Shown: positions 19,016 to 29,108 of the stretch, piece after piece
Position numbering within the stretch: position 1 is the first letter of the stretch
Layout: every line of letters begins with the position of its first letter
Assembly: GCF_900996235.1 (NCBI RefSeq)
Contig: NZ_CAAJGM010000206.1
Location: 1-64,000, forward strand
Direction: 5' to 3'
Length of the DNA stretch: 64,000 nucleotides
Source: Paraburkholderia sp. BCC1885
GTDB taxonomy: Bacteria > Pseudomonadota > Gammaproteobacteria > Burkholderiales > Burkholderiaceae
Position numbers and translations under genes: made by a program
Notes under the pieces: generated by a model
Told to the model about the DNA's origin: nothing
The model's database searches: none
What the model saw: only the letters and a program-made list of their open reading frames with translations

Positions 19016-20299
19016 ATGAATAGCCGCACGCATGCATTGAACGGCGCAGCCACGCCTGTCGCGCCGTCACTTGCACGCACCCGCTGGTTTCAGCTCGCGC
19101 TCGGCCTCGTCTGCATGATGACGATCTCGAGTCCGCAATATGTCTGGACCTTGATGACCAAGCCGCTGGCCGCCAAGCTCGGCATCGCCCTGCCGGAGTT
19201 GCAGGTCACCTTCTCGATTCTGGTGCTGTTGCAGGCTTTCTTCTCGCCGTTTCAGGGCGCGCTGATCGACCGTTTCGGCCCGCGTCTGCTGATCTCGATC
19301 GGCACGCTGCTGGCAGGCGTGAGCTGGGTGCTGGCGTCGTATGCGCAGAGCACGCCGATGCTGTATCTGACCTATGGCGGCGTCGGAGGTTTGGGGACGG
19401 GCATCGTCTATGTGGGCGTGGTCGGTTTGATGGTCCGCTGGTTTCCCGATCGACGCGGCTTCGCGGCCGGCGCCGTGGCGGCGGGTTACGGGATGGGCGC
19501 GATTGTCACGACCTTTCCGATTGCGGCGTCGCTCGCTTCGCGCGGGGTGGAGTCGACGTTGTGGCTGTTCGGCATCGTCTTTGCCGCGGTGGGTTTCATT
19601 GCTTCGCAAGGGCTGCGCGTGCCGCCGGCGGAGCTGGGCGCGAGTTTGCCGGCGGCTCACACGTCCGTCGCCGCGCGCGACTACCGTCCCGCCGAGATGC
19701 TCAAGCAGCCCCTGTTCTGGCTGATGTTCGTGATGATGACGATGATGGCCACCTCCGGCCTGATGGTCACCTCGCAGATGGCCACTTTCGCCACCGATTT
19801 CGGCGTGAGCAAGGTCATGGTGTTCGGGCTGGCGGCGCTGCCGCTCGCCTTGACGATCGACCGCTTCACGAATGGCCTGACGCGGCCGCTGTTCGGCTGG
19901 GTCTCGGATCGCCTGGGCCGCGAAAACACCATGGGATTCGCCTTCGCGCTGGAAGGCATCGCCATGACGCTGTGGCTTTTGACGCGCGATAACGCTGTGC
20001 TGTTCGTGCTGCTCTCGGGGCTCGTATTCTTTGGATGGGGAGAAATCTTTTCGCTGTTTCCCTCGACCTTGACCGACACCTTCGGCACGCGTTACGCGAC
20101 GGCGAACTACGGCTGGCTTTATATCTCGTTCGGTGTCGGCTCGGTGTTCGGCGGCCCGCTCGCGGCGCTGCTGCATCAGCATACCGGCAGCTGGACGCCG
20201 GTGTTTGCCTGCGCGATCGCGCTCGATCTCGGCACGGCTGCGCTGGCCATGTTCGTGTTGAAGACGGCGCGCCGCCGTTTCCTGGCAGTGGCGCACTGA
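19016..20299 (+). CDS. MFS transporter, oxalate/formate antiporter type
   Basis: The 427-aa protein is a 12-helix major facilitator of the oxalate:formate antiporter (OFA) family. Typical features are the start region TRWFQLALGLVCMMTISSPQYVWTLMTKP, the loop motif DRFGPRLL between helices 2 and 3, and the glycine-rich YGGVGGLGTGIVYVG helix. It would exchange small carboxylates across the inner membrane. GGAG precedes the ATG at 19016. The upstream GntR/FCD gene supports induction by an organic acid. No oxalate-degrading enzyme genes (frc, oxc) are beside it, so the substrate remains open. Confidence 0.88.
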   Translation: MNSRTHALNGAATPVAPSLARTRWFQLALGLVCMMTISSPQYVWTLMTKPLAAKLGIALPELQVTFSILVLLQAFFSPFQGALIDRFGPRLLISIGTLLAGVSWVLASYAQSTPMLYLTYGGVGGLGTGIVYVGVVGLMVRWFPDRRGFAAGAVAAGYGMGAIVTTFPIAASLASRGVESTLWLFGIVFAAVGFIASQGLRVPPAELGASLPAAHTSVAARDYRPAEMLKQPLFWLMFVMMTMMATSGLMVTSQMATFATDFGVSKVMVFGLAALPLALTIDRFTNGLTRPLFGWVSDRLGRENTMGFAFALEGIAMTLWLLTRDNAVLFVLLSGLVFFGWGEIFSLFPSTLTDTFGTRYATANYGWLYISFGVGSVFGGPLAALLHQHTGSWTPVFACAIALDLGTAALAMFVLKTARRRFLAVAH

Positions 20300-20302
20300 G
20301 GC

Positions 20303-20845
20303 TCACGCGGTGCGAGGCCCACGCCGCTTGGCTGCCGCGTGGGCCGCGACTTTGCTGGAACGCGGCGGCTCTGCCGGACCCGGCTGCGCCACGAGCTTCG
20401 GCGGTTTGCGCTTGCCGGTCAGCTCGGCCCAGCGCTTCTCGAGCGCGCCTTCGGCAACCGGCTTGATCGAGGTACCCGAGGCTTGCGCATCCCAGGTCTG
20501 CACGGAAAAGGGATGCACGCGCAAGGCGTCGCGCGTGACGACCACCTCCTCGTGCGCGTCGACGAGCCAGTCGTAGACGAAGTCGATGCAGAGCCGATAG
20601 CCGCGCTTCGAATGCGGATCGGGCACCTCGTAGGGCGCCCGTGTCACGTAGCCCGAGCCGAACACTCCACGAGGCTCCTGACTCACCCGATGGATGAACA
20701 CGCGGTCGCCGGGCAGGATGCTGCGCGCGACGCCGCAGCCCCAGACGTCGGTCACCGCTTCGCCGGCGGCGACGCGTCTGGCGACATCGGGCAGTTCCGG
20801 CCAGGGCCATTTCTTGGGACTCCAGATCAGCAGGAAAGCGGTCAT
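20303..20845 (-). CDS. PUA/EVE-like domain protein
   Basis: The 180-aa protein starts MTAFLLIWSPKKWPWPE and carries a PUA-like pattern seen in EVE-type modules and in N-terminal parts of some modification-dependent HNH endonucleases: a GDRVFIHRV strand, GVFGSGYVTRAPYEVPD, a central FVYDWLVDAHEEVVVTRDAL, and the signature QTWDAQASGTSIKP followed by LEKRW. Such modules bind modified bases in nucleic acids. The C-terminal 40 residues are basic and low-complexity (RKPPKLVAQPGPAEPPRSS). No nuclease domain is attached. It converges with the antiporter gene, with only 3 bp between the stops. Function is unproven. Confidence 0.6.
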   Translation of the reverse strand: MTAFLLIWSPKKWPWPELPDVARRVAAGEAVTDVWGCGVARSILPGDRVFIHRVSQEPRGVFGSGYVTRAPYEVPDPHSKRGYRLCIDFVYDWLVDAHEEVVVTRDALRVHPFSVQTWDAQASGTSIKPVAEGALEKRWAELTGKRKPPKLVAQPGPAEPPRSSKVAAHAAAKRRGPRTA

Positions 20846-21061
20846 GACGGACTAGGGATGGATGAGTTGGACTGGCCGTTGGGTATTCAGATGTGAGCTT
20901 AACCGATCGGCGTGCAGGCGCCCTGGCCTGCCGGCGCGGCGCCCGGTTGATTAACCATCGCGTACAATTGTGGGCTGTCGACGCGGCCGGCTGTGGCCGC
21001 AGTCACACTGTTCGCCCATGGTCCGACGCGTAGGTTGGCGGTCCGCTTCCCCTGGATTCCC

Positions 21062-22258
21062 ATGTCTCAAACCACCCGACGCCGGCCCGATGGCCGGCTG
21101 ATCCTGTTGCTCGGTGCTCTCGCTGCGTGCGGACCGATCTCCATCGACATGTATCTGCCAAGCCTGCCATCGATTGCGCAGGCATTCCTGGTCAGCACGA
21201 GCGCCGCGCAGACGACGCTCACGAGTTTCATGCTCGGCTTCTCGGTGGGGATGCTGCTCTATGGACCGCTCTCCGATTCGTATGGACGTCGCCCGGTCCT
21301 GCTGGGCGGCATCGTCATGTACGCGCTCGCCAGCATTGCATGCGGCTTTTCGTTTTCGATCGGCTCGCTAGTGACGTTCCGCTTCGTGCAGGCGCTGGGC
21401 GCGGGCGCCGCCTCGGTTCTCGCGCGGGCGATTGCGCGCGACGCCCACGAGCCGGCCGATGCGGCGCGCGTGTTGTCGATGCTGGCGATCGTGACGTCGA
21501 TAGGGCCGCTACTGGCGCCGCTGATTGGCGGCCAGTTATTGCTGCTGGGCGGCTGGCGCGTGGTGTTCGTCGCGCTGACGCTGTTCGGCACGGTGTGCGC
21601 GGTGACGGCTTTCCTGAAGGTGCCGGAGACATGGCCGCGCGAGAAGCGCAAGCATTCGGCGCTGCTGCAATCGTTCGCGGCTTACGGGAAGTTGCTACGC
21701 GACCCGGTGGCATGGGGTCTCATGTTGTGCGGGGGGATGGCGTTTGCGTCGATGTTTGCGTACATCACGGCAACGCCGTTCGTGTACATCGAATACTTCC
21801 ACGTTTCCGCGCAGCATTACGGGTTTCTGTTTGGGCTGAATATCATCGGAATCATGTTCGGCAATTTCATGAACACGCGGCTGATCGGGCGACTTGGGTC
21901 GTTGCGGATCATTTCGTTTACGTCGGCGGTCAGTTGCGTGGCGTCGCTGTTTGTTTCTTTGGTCTGTTTGACCGGATGGGGCGGCCTGTGGTCGATTGTG
22001 GCCGGGTTGTTTTTTGTGGTTGGGGTGGTGGGGTTGTTGTCGGCTAACTGCACGACGGATCTGATGCACCGGTATCCGCAGAATGCAGGGGCAGCCGCGG
22101 CGGTTTTTGGGGCGGTTCAGTTGGCGCTAGGCGCGGCTTCCAGTCTGGTGGTGGGGCTCTGGCGAGGGGTTTCGCCTACGGGTATGGGGGTGACTATCGG
22201 TGTTGCTGGGGTGCTTTGTTATTGTGGGCGGGGGATGGTCGTGCGGTGGCATAAATAG
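21062..22258 (+). CDS. Bcr/CflA-family multidrug MFS exporter
   Basis: The 398-aa protein is a drug:proton antiporter of the DHA1 Bcr/CflA subfamily. It has 12 predicted helices, the subfamily start DGRLILLLGALAACGPISIDMYLPSLP, the SDSYGRRPVLLGG loop motif and the ARAIARD motif after helix 4. The ATG at 21062 was chosen because the conserved region starts right after; the upstream in-frame ATG at 20993 adds an unlikely leader. The gene runs into a long intergenic inverted repeat and converges with glk-hexR. Confidence 0.92.
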   Translation: MSQTTRRRPDGRLILLLGALAACGPISIDMYLPSLPSIAQAFLVSTSAAQTTLTSFMLGFSVGMLLYGPLSDSYGRRPVLLGGIVMYALASIACGFSFSIGSLVTFRFVQALGAGAASVLARAIARDAHEPADAARVLSMLAIVTSIGPLLAPLIGGQLLLLGGWRVVFVALTLFGTVCAVTAFLKVPETWPREKRKHSALLQSFAAYGKLLRDPVAWGLMLCGGMAFASMFAYITATPFVYIEYFHVSAQHYGFLFGLNIIGIMFGNFMNTRLIGRLGSLRIISFTSAVSCVASLFVSLVCLTGWGGLWSIVAGLFFVVGVVGLLSANCTTDLMHRYPQNAGAAAAVFGAVQLALGAASSLVVGLWRGVSPTGMGVTIGVAGVLCYCGRGMVVRWHK

Positions 22259-22284
22259 TGGTTTGGGTTTTTTTGCCTGTGCGG

Positions 22285-22431
22285 CGCTTGGGTGGTTGGT
22301 CTTGCTGTTTTGGCCTTTCCTTGCTGTGTTAGTGGTTTGCTTGCGATGCCCCTGTGCGGGGCGGCACTTACTTTCTTTGCCGCCGCAAAGAAAGTAAGCA
22401 AAGAAAGCGGGCTGCAACCGCTAGCCTGTAG
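22285..22431 (+). repeat. Left arm of the inverted repeat, with a 14-bp hairpin
   Basis: The arm runs from CGCTTGGGTGGTT to GCCTGTAG and matches the complement of 22781-22927 with few differences. Within it, CTTACTTTCTTTGC (22367-22380) and GCAAAGAAAGTAAG (22385-22398) form a perfect 14-bp stem with a CGCC loop. In RNA this would be a stable hairpin and could end or stabilise the exporter transcript. Confidence 0.85.
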
Positions 22432-22780
22432 TGAGCCATCCCGGTCTACAACCGGGAACGGCCCAACACGAGATGTGCTCTCGCATTTCCTTCGTTAGTG
22501 ACACAGGGCTCATCCGTTCCAGCGTTGCGCTTCGCGCTCCGCCTGGCGGCATAACTTCCTTCTGCATAGGTCATTGCCTGTAAATGATTAGGAATCCAAA
22601 TATATTCGCTACTTCGCGAACCTCAAGAATTTCAAGCACTCCACGCGCTTACCCTCAGTGAACCCTTCCGCCGCGCACGCAGTGCGCTGGCGGGATGAAT
22701 GAGTCCTGTGTCACTACGGTGAGTGGTGCGAGAGACGCCCTCGTCTCGGACCACTCCGGGATCGGTCGAGTGGTGGACAC

Positions 22781-22927
22781 CTACAGGCTAGCGGTTGCAG
22801 CCCGCTTTCTTTGCTTACTTTCTTTGCGGCGGCAAAGAAAGTAAGTGCCGCCCCGCGCAGGGGCAACACCAATAGACCACTAACACAGCAAGGAAAGGCC
22901 AAAACAGCAAAAAAAACCACCCAAGCG
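22781..22927 (-). repeat. Right arm of the inverted repeat
   Basis: This is the inverted counterpart of 22285-22431 and carries the same 14-bp hairpin, here facing glk-hexR transcription. The differences from the left arm lie mostly in the stretch next to the GGGGCGGCACTT motif and in the length of a T-run. Confidence 0.85.
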
Positions 22928-22948
22928 TCGCGAAGACAAAAAAAACAA

Positions 22949-24865
22949 TCAATCCCGCGCCGAAGAAGCGGCCCCATGACTTAGCCAGTCAAGCACCGCG
23001 GTAGCATCATCATCCGCTCCGCTCCGGGCCTTGGCGACAGCCTCGGTGACATCTTCATTCGGCACAGCGCGCCGGATCGCCACGCCCACGGCGAGAATGT
23101 CGATCATCACCAGATGCAGAATCCGAGAAATCATGGAAAGCTGCGACTCGCGAATCTCAATGTGATCGGTCTCCAGCGCGACAGTAGCCCGCTTGGCCAA
23201 CGGCGTATTGCTCGACGTAATGGCAATCACCTGCGCCCCGGCCTGCATCGCTACATCCAGCACGCGCAGCAGTTCAGGCGCGCGTCCTGACTTCGACACC
23301 GCCACGATCACGTCGCCCTTGCCCAGCAGCGCCGCCGACGCCGCCTGCATGTACAGATCGCCATAAGCGATGGTCGGGATTCCGAAGCGGAAGAACTTGT
23401 AGTGCGCATCCTGCGCGACGATGTTCGAATTGCCCAGCCCGTAGAACTCGATGCGTCGTGCGCCGTTCAACAGATCGATCGCCCGCTCGACATGTTCGAA
23501 GTTCAAATGCTCGCGCAACTGCAGAATCGCCGAGATGGTGTTGTCGAGCACCTTCGCGCCGAAGTCCGTCGCCGTGTCGCCCAAATGGACCTGGCTGTGG
23601 CTGACCGGAATCGTGCCGGTCAGGCCGGTCGCGAGTTTCAGCTTGAAATCGGATAGACCCTGGCAACCCAGCGAGCGGCAAAAGCGGATCACCGTGGGCT
23701 GGCTCACGTCGGCCTTGCGCGCGATGTCGACGATCGGGTCGTTGATGATCGAGCGCGGATGGTTCAGCGCCAGGTCGGCGACGCGGCGCTCGGCCGGCGT
23801 CAGCGCGTCGCGCATCTGGCGGATGCGTTCGAATACCGCCGACGAACTGCCGCCCGCGCGATTCGACAACTGCTCCGCGAGGATCGCCGAGACGCCCAAA
23901 AACGCGGGATATTCCGCCGTGATCACATAAGTGGGCACGTTCTGCAGATATGCCTCGAAGCGGCCCTTTGCCTCGAAGCGCTTGCGAAACGACGAGCGCG
24001 CGAAGAATTCGCCCAGCCGCGGCACCACGCCGCCGCCAATATAGATGCCGCCGAGCGCGCCCAGCGTCACCGCAATGTTGCCCGCAAACGTGCCGAGAAT
24101 GCCGCAGAAGACATCCACCGATTCGGCCGCCAGCGGCTCGCCTTCGAACGCGCGCTTGACCACCTCGGAGGTGTCGAAATTCGCGGCGACACGTTTCTTG
24201 TCGCGCGCTGCCAGCGCCCGGTAGATCACTTCGATGCCGGGACCCGCCGCCACGCGTTCGAACGACACGTGCGACCATTTCTTGCGTGCGTACTGCAGCA
24301 CCAGATCTTCGCGTTCGTCCGCCGGCGCGAAGGTCGCGTGGCCGCCTTCACTGCCCAGCGCGATCCAGCGGTCGTCGGCCGGAATCAGGCCGGAGACGCC
24401 CATGCCGGTGCCCGGCCCGAGCAGGCCAATCACGCTGTGCGGCCGGCGCGTGCCGCCGCCCACCTGCACGCGTTGCGCATCTGTCAGGCCCGGCAAGGCC
24501 ATGGCCAGCGCCGTAAAGTCGTTGACGACCAGCAGCGTGTCGAAGCCCAGCACGCGGCGCGTGGCTTCGATCGAGAAGGTCCAGTCGTGGTTGGTCATGC
24601 TGACCTGGTCGCCGTCGACCGGATTGGCAATCGCAATTGCCGCGTGATTCACACGGCCAATTTTGGTGTCTTTCAGGTACTTCCTGATGACGTCGGCCAC
24701 GCCCGGATAGTCGGCGCAGGGATATACCTGTACCTGACCGATCTCGCCTGGCCCCGTCTCCAGTGCAAAACGCGCATTGGTGCCGCCGATGTCGGCTAAC
24801 AGCCGCGGTCCGTCGGCGTGCTGGCCCGCGCCCGGGACAGCGTTACTTTTCACACCAGTAGACAT
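22949..24865 (-). CDS. glk: Fused glucokinase / HexR-type RpiR regulator
   Basis: The 638-aa protein joins two usually separate proteins. Residues 20-340 are glucokinase (ROK-independent Glk family: [15 protein letters not shown] phosphate loop, [29 protein letters not shown]). Residues 350-620 are an RpiR/HexR regulator: a helix-turn-helix ([21 protein letters not shown]) and a SIS sugar-phosphate domain ([27 protein letters not shown]). HexR represses Entner-Doudoroff and zwf genes and is released by KDPG in pseudomonads. The fusion would link glucose phosphorylation to that control. The start overlaps the end of pgl by 23 nt. The operon order from the promoter is zwf, pgl, glk-hexR, and a candidate HexR box lies upstream of zwf. 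Confidence 0.95.
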   Translation of the reverse strand: MSTGVKSNAVPGAGQHADGPRLLADIGGTNARFALETGPGEIGQVQVYPCADYPGVADVIRKYLKDTKIGRVNHAAIAIANPVDGDQVSMTNHDWTFSIEATRRVLGFDTLLVVNDFTALAMALPGLTDAQRVQVGGGTRRPHSVIGLLGPGTGMGVSGLIPADDRWIALGSEGGHATFAPADEREDLVLQYARKKWSHVSFERVAAGPGIEVIYRALAARDKKRVAANFDTSEVVKRAFEGEPLAAESVDVFCGILGTFAGNIAVTLGALGGIYIGGGVVPRLGEFFARSSFRKRFEAKGRFEAYLQNVPTYVITAEYPAFLGVSAILAEQLSNRAGGSSSAVFERIRQMRDALTPAERRVADLALNHPRSIINDPIVDIARKADVSQPTVIRFCRSLGCQGLSDFKLKLATGLTGTIPVSHSQVHLGDTATDFGAKVLDNTISAILQLREHLNFEHVERAIDLLNGARRIEFYGLGNSNIVAQDAHYKFFRFGIPTIAYGDLYMQAASAALLGKGDVIVAVSKSGRAPELLRVLDVAMQAGAQVIAITSSNTPLAKRATVALETDHIEIRESQLSMISRILHLVMIDILAVGVAIRRAVPNEDVTEAVAKARSGADDDATAVLDWLSHGAASSARD

Positions 24866-25547
24866 CGAGTCTCACTCCCTTGTCGTTTGCCAACTGTGAG
24901 ATGGCATTTTTTTGTGGCGCAGCGGCGGCCGCATTCAGCACGTCCAGCTTGCGCGGTCCTGCAATCAACAGAAACAGGCGGCCCATCTGCTTTAACGCAG
25001 ACATGGACCAGCTCACGCGTGCATGCGGCGCGCTGCCGGGATGCACGGAGACGAAATGGTCGGGCGTGGTGATGGAGAAGTCCCACTCCGGCGAGTCGGC
25101 GAAAATCGACGCCGTGTGGCCGTCCTCGCCCATGCCGAGCACGGCTACGTCCGGCAGCACGCGGCGCGGGTCGGCGTTGAGCGCGGCGACGTGCGCCTCG
25201 AGCGACTGGCTGGTGTCCACCAGCGGCCAGAACGCTGCGTTTTGCGCCGCGTTCTGTAGCAGCGTTTCATGCGCAAAACGCGAATTGCTGTCGCTGTCCG
25301 TTTCCGGAACCCAGCGGTCGTCGACCAGCGTCACGGCAATGCGCGCCCAGTCGAACGGTTGCGTGGACAATACCTGCAGGAATGGCCGCGGACTGCTGCC
25401 GCCGGACACGGCAAGCGTTGCCTGGCCCGCGCCTTTGGAAGCCGCGGTTGCCTGAGTGGCGAGGGACGCATGTAATGCGTCGCCCACCGCTTTTGCCAGA
25501 GCAGCCGATTGAGCGGCCTGGTCGTCGAAAGCGTGAAGCTCGATCAC
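24843..25547 (-). CDS. pgl: 6-phosphogluconolactonase
   Basis: Pgl hydrolyses 6-phosphogluconolactone, made by Zwf, to 6-phosphogluconate. The GTG at 25547 gives 234 aa, the usual length, and follows GGAGGAGAA closely; the in-frame ATG at 25649 would add a basic leader not seen in the family. Recognisable motifs are [17 protein letters not shown] (substrate phosphate loop), [15 protein letters not shown] and [15 protein letters not shown]. It overlaps glk-hexR by 23 nt and lies 189 bp after zwf, so the three are likely one transcript. Confidence 0.96.
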   Translation of the reverse strand: MIELHAFDDQAAQSAALAKAVGDALHASLATQATAASKGAGQATLAVSGGSSPRPFLQVLSTQPFDWARIAVTLVDDRWVPETDSDSNSRFAHETLLQNAAQNAAFWPLVDTSQSLEAHVAALNADPRRVLPDVAVLGMGEDGHTASIFADSPEWDFSITTPDHFVSVHPGSAPHARVSWSMSALKQMGRLFLLIAGPRKLDVLNAAAAAPQKNAISQLANDKGVRLDVYWCEK

Positions 25548-25736
25548 TTCTCCTCCGTACTGCTTTTTGTAGGGTCTGCGGAATTTGCCTTGATGCGGCG
25601 CAACGGTTGTCCGGCGGATGCTGTCCGCCGCTGCCGTTGCCACCGCCATCAGGGCGCCACCCCGATCAGTGATGCCTGTGGTCTTGCACGCGGCGCACGC
25701 GACGGGCTGGTCTAGCCACGCCGCGTATGCTGCATG

Positions 25737-27197
<1,461 letters not shown>

Positions 27198-27256
27198 GTG
27201 TCTCCGTCGATGTCCAGGAAGCCGCGCCAGGCGACCGTAGTCCGATAAAATTTTTT

Positions 27257-27285
27257 TTGACACTGAATTGTAGTTTAACTACAAT
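27257..27285 (+). promoter_or_regulatory. Sigma-70 promoter toward gtsABCD
   Basis: TTGACA (27257-27262) and TACAAT (27280-27285) are separated by exactly 17 bp. This is a near-consensus core promoter reading toward the sugar ABC transporter. The palindrome at 27267-27285 fills the spacer and the -10 box, so a bound repressor would block RNA polymerase. Confidence 0.7.
27267..27285. promoter_or_regulatory. Candidate HexR operator, perfect 19-bp palindrome
   Basis: ATTGTAGTTTAACTACAAT is a perfect inverted repeat of 9 bp around one central base. It fits HexR sites described in other Proteobacteria, which are built as TGTA-rich/TACA palindromes with TTGT and ACAA ends. The gene for a HexR-type regulator lies in the operon controlled from this site, so autoregulation together with control of glucose uptake is the natural reading. 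Binding itself is inferred. Confidence 0.8.
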
Positions 27286-27294
27286 CCAAATCAA
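27267..27294 (-). promoter_or_regulatory. Sigma-70 promoter toward zwf-pgl-glk/hexR
   Basis: On the minus strand, TTGATT (27294-27289) and TACAAT (27272-27267) are separated by 16 bp. The -10 box is the other half of the same palindrome that contains the -10 box of the opposite promoter. Transcription would start about 60-70 nt before the zwf ATG. Confidence 0.6.
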
Positions 27295-27703
27295 GAGGTA
27301 GCGCTAAATCGATGAAAAAAGCGTGCGTGCTTAGGCAGGATGCGCGTTTTCCCGAATCGGCCCGCGTCCCCTGCATGTTAATGGACATTGCGTTTTTGCA
27401 CGTGTTGGCTGCCTCCGGGGCGGCAACCGCAGCGTGAATGTCAGGGTTAACCTGCGAGGAACCTCGAGTCTGCCGCGCGCGACGCGGGCAGGCAAAAATC
27501 AAAAGAGGAGACAGTCAAGTTGCATCCCGAACCACTCATCTTCTGAGCTTCCCGCGGCCGAACGTCGGCTCGCCGGCACATGCACGCGCATGCGCCTGAC
27601 CGAAGCTCGATCGCCCAGTGTTTTGCCTGTTTGAACCAACCACAGCACCCTGGAGAGTCAGGGGCCATTCGTTTTTTGTTCAGGTGTCTGGAGGAGATAA
27701 GCA

Positions 27704-28951
27704 ATGAAATTTCGCGCGATCATGGGCGCTTTGTGCGCCGCAGGTCTGATGTGTGGTGTATCCGCAGCGCAAGCTGCCGAGTCGATCGAAGTGCTGCACT
27801 GGTGGACCTCGGGCGGCGAATCGAAAGCCGTCGGCGTGTTGAAAGACGACATGCAGAAGCAGGGTTACACCTGGAAGGACTTCGCGGTTGCTGGCGGCGC
27901 TGGTGCAGCGGCCATGACGGCACTGAAGACGCAGGTGATCTCGGGCAACGCGCCGAGCGCCGCACAGATCAAGGGTCCGCTGATCCAGGAATGGGCGGAG
28001 CAGGGCGTGCTGGTGCCGATCGACTCCGCTACCGGCGACTGGAAGAAGAACCTGCCGCCGCAGATCGACAAGATCATGCATGCAGACGGTCACTACGTGG
28101 CGGCGCCGTTCTCGGTGCACCGCGTGAACTGGATCTGGATCAACAAGTCGGCACTCGACAAGGTCGGCGCGAAGCCGCCTACCACGTGGCCGGAATTCTT
28201 CGCCGTGGCTGACAAGCTGAAGGCTGCCGGCATCCAGCCGGTCGCTGCCGGCGGTCAACCGTGGCAAGACCTGACGCTGTGGGAAGACGTGGTGCTGTCG
28301 CAAGGCAACGACTTCTACAAGAAGGCGATTGTCGACCTCGACCAGAAGACCCTGACCTCGCAGCAGATGGTCGGCGTGTTCGACACGGTCCGCAAGATCG
28401 AGTCGTACATGGACACGGGCCGCACGGGCCGTGACTGGAACCTGGCCACGGCCATGGTCATCAACGGCAAGGCCGGCATGCAGTTCATGGGCGACTGGGC
28501 GAAGGGCGAGTTCGCGAACGCGAACAAGCAGCCGGGTACGGACTATATCTGCGCACCGGTGCCGGGCACGGCCAAGGGCTACACGTTCAACGTCGACTCG
28601 TTCGTGTTCTTCGCACAGAAGGGCGCGAAGGATGCAACGGCTGGTCAGCTCGCACTGGCCAAGACGATCATGAGCCCGGACTTCCAGGAGCAGTTCAGCC
28701 TGAACAAGGGTTCGATTCCGGTTCGCCTCGGCGTGAACATGGACAAGTTCGACGCATGCGGCAAGCAGTCGTACGCGGATGAACAAACGGCGATCAAGGC
28801 CGGCGGTTATGTTCCGTCGCTGGCACACGGTATGGCTCAGCCGGATGCAACGGCTGGTGCGATCACCGACGTCGTGACCAAGTTCATGAACTCGGACCAG
28901 GATTCGAAGAGCGCGGTCGAAGCGCTCGCGAAGGCTGCGAAGACGAAGTAA
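27704..28951 (+). CDS. gtsA: Sugar ABC transporter, periplasmic binding protein
   Basis: The 415-aa protein has a Sec signal peptide (MKFRAIMGALCAAGLMCGVSAAQA, cleaved before AES) and the family-1 solute-binding fold: IEVLHWWTSGGESKAVGVL at the start, and the WPEFFAVADKLKAAGIQPVAAGG hinge part. It resembles the glucose/mannose binding protein GtsA of pseudomonads. It is followed by two permeases and an ATPase on the same strand. Glucose as ligand is inferred from similarity and from the shared control region with zwf. A strong hairpin follows the stop. Confidence 0.9.
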   Translation: MKFRAIMGALCAAGLMCGVSAAQAAESIEVLHWWTSGGESKAVGVLKDDMQKQGYTWKDFAVAGGAGAAAMTALKTQVISGNAPSAAQIKGPLIQEWAEQGVLVPIDSATGDWKKNLPPQIDKIMHADGHYVAAPFSVHRVNWIWINKSALDKVGAKPPTTWPEFFAVADKLKAAGIQPVAAGGQPWQDLTLWEDVVLSQGNDFYKKAIVDLDQKTLTSQQMVGVFDTVRKIESYMDTGRTGRDWNLATAMVINGKAGMQFMGDWAKGEFANANKQPGTDYICAPVPGTAKGYTFNVDSFVFFAQKGAKDATAGQLALAKTIMSPDFQEQFSLNKGSIPVRLGVNMDKFDACGKQSYADEQTAIKAGGYVPSLAHGMAQPDATAGAITDVVTKFMNSDQDSKSAVEALAKAAKTK

Positions 28952-28964
28952 GCAAGGTAGTATG

Positions 28965-28998
28965 ACGCCCGGTTGCGGCTCCACGCGCAACCGGGCGT
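28965..28998 (+). terminator. Intercistronic hairpin between gtsA and gtsB
   Basis: ACGCCCGGTTGCG (28965-28977) pairs perfectly with CGCAACCGGGCGT (28986-28998) around an 8-nt loop, followed by only TTTG. It lies 13 nt after the gtsA stop. Such structures after binding-protein genes often act as partial terminators or RNA stabilisers that keep the binding protein more abundant than the permeases. Confidence 0.65.
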
Positions 28999-29108
28999 TT
29001 GCTTCAGGCAGCTTCAGGCATGAAGGTGTACCCAGAGTCACAGCCTTTGCCAGTCCAGTGTCGCGCTTGCCGCGCTGATGCCGGCGGCACAGTTTCAGGA
29101 GTCGAGTA

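Larger units (their letters stand above)
22259..22948. repeat. Long inverted-repeat element in a convergent intergenic region
   Basis: The whole gap between the convergent exporter and glk-hexR genes is a repeat element. Its outer arms of about 147 bp (22285-22431 and 22781-22927) are near-perfect inverted copies. An inner pair, GTGACACAGG (22498-22507) and its complement (22705-22714), shows the symmetry continues inward, leaving a roughly 200-bp centre. Short open frames inside (for example 22292-22498) are read through the repeat and are not believable genes. I associate the TTTCTTTGCCGCCGCAAAG core with Burkholderiales intergenic repeats. Confidence 0.85.
27198..27703. promoter_or_regulatory. 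Divergent control region, zwf versus sugar ABC transporter
   Basis: About 500 bp separate the two starts. The promoters and palindrome near zwf are listed separately. Between 27300 and 27690 I see no believable gene. If the promoter at 27257 drives gtsA, the message would have an unusually long leader of roughly 410 nt; a second promoter nearer to gtsA is possible but not identifiable by eye. Confidence 0.6.

Noticed and set aside
17545-19080. 511-codon open frame on the minus strand
   Set aside because: Spans hemL's start, the GntR gene and the intergenic region antisense; no domain or ribosome site.
22292-22498. 68-codon frame in the inverted repeat (MVGLAVLAFPCCVSG...)
   Set aside because: Encoded by the repeat arm itself; a nearly identical frame appears in the other arm. 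It reflects the repeat, not a gene.
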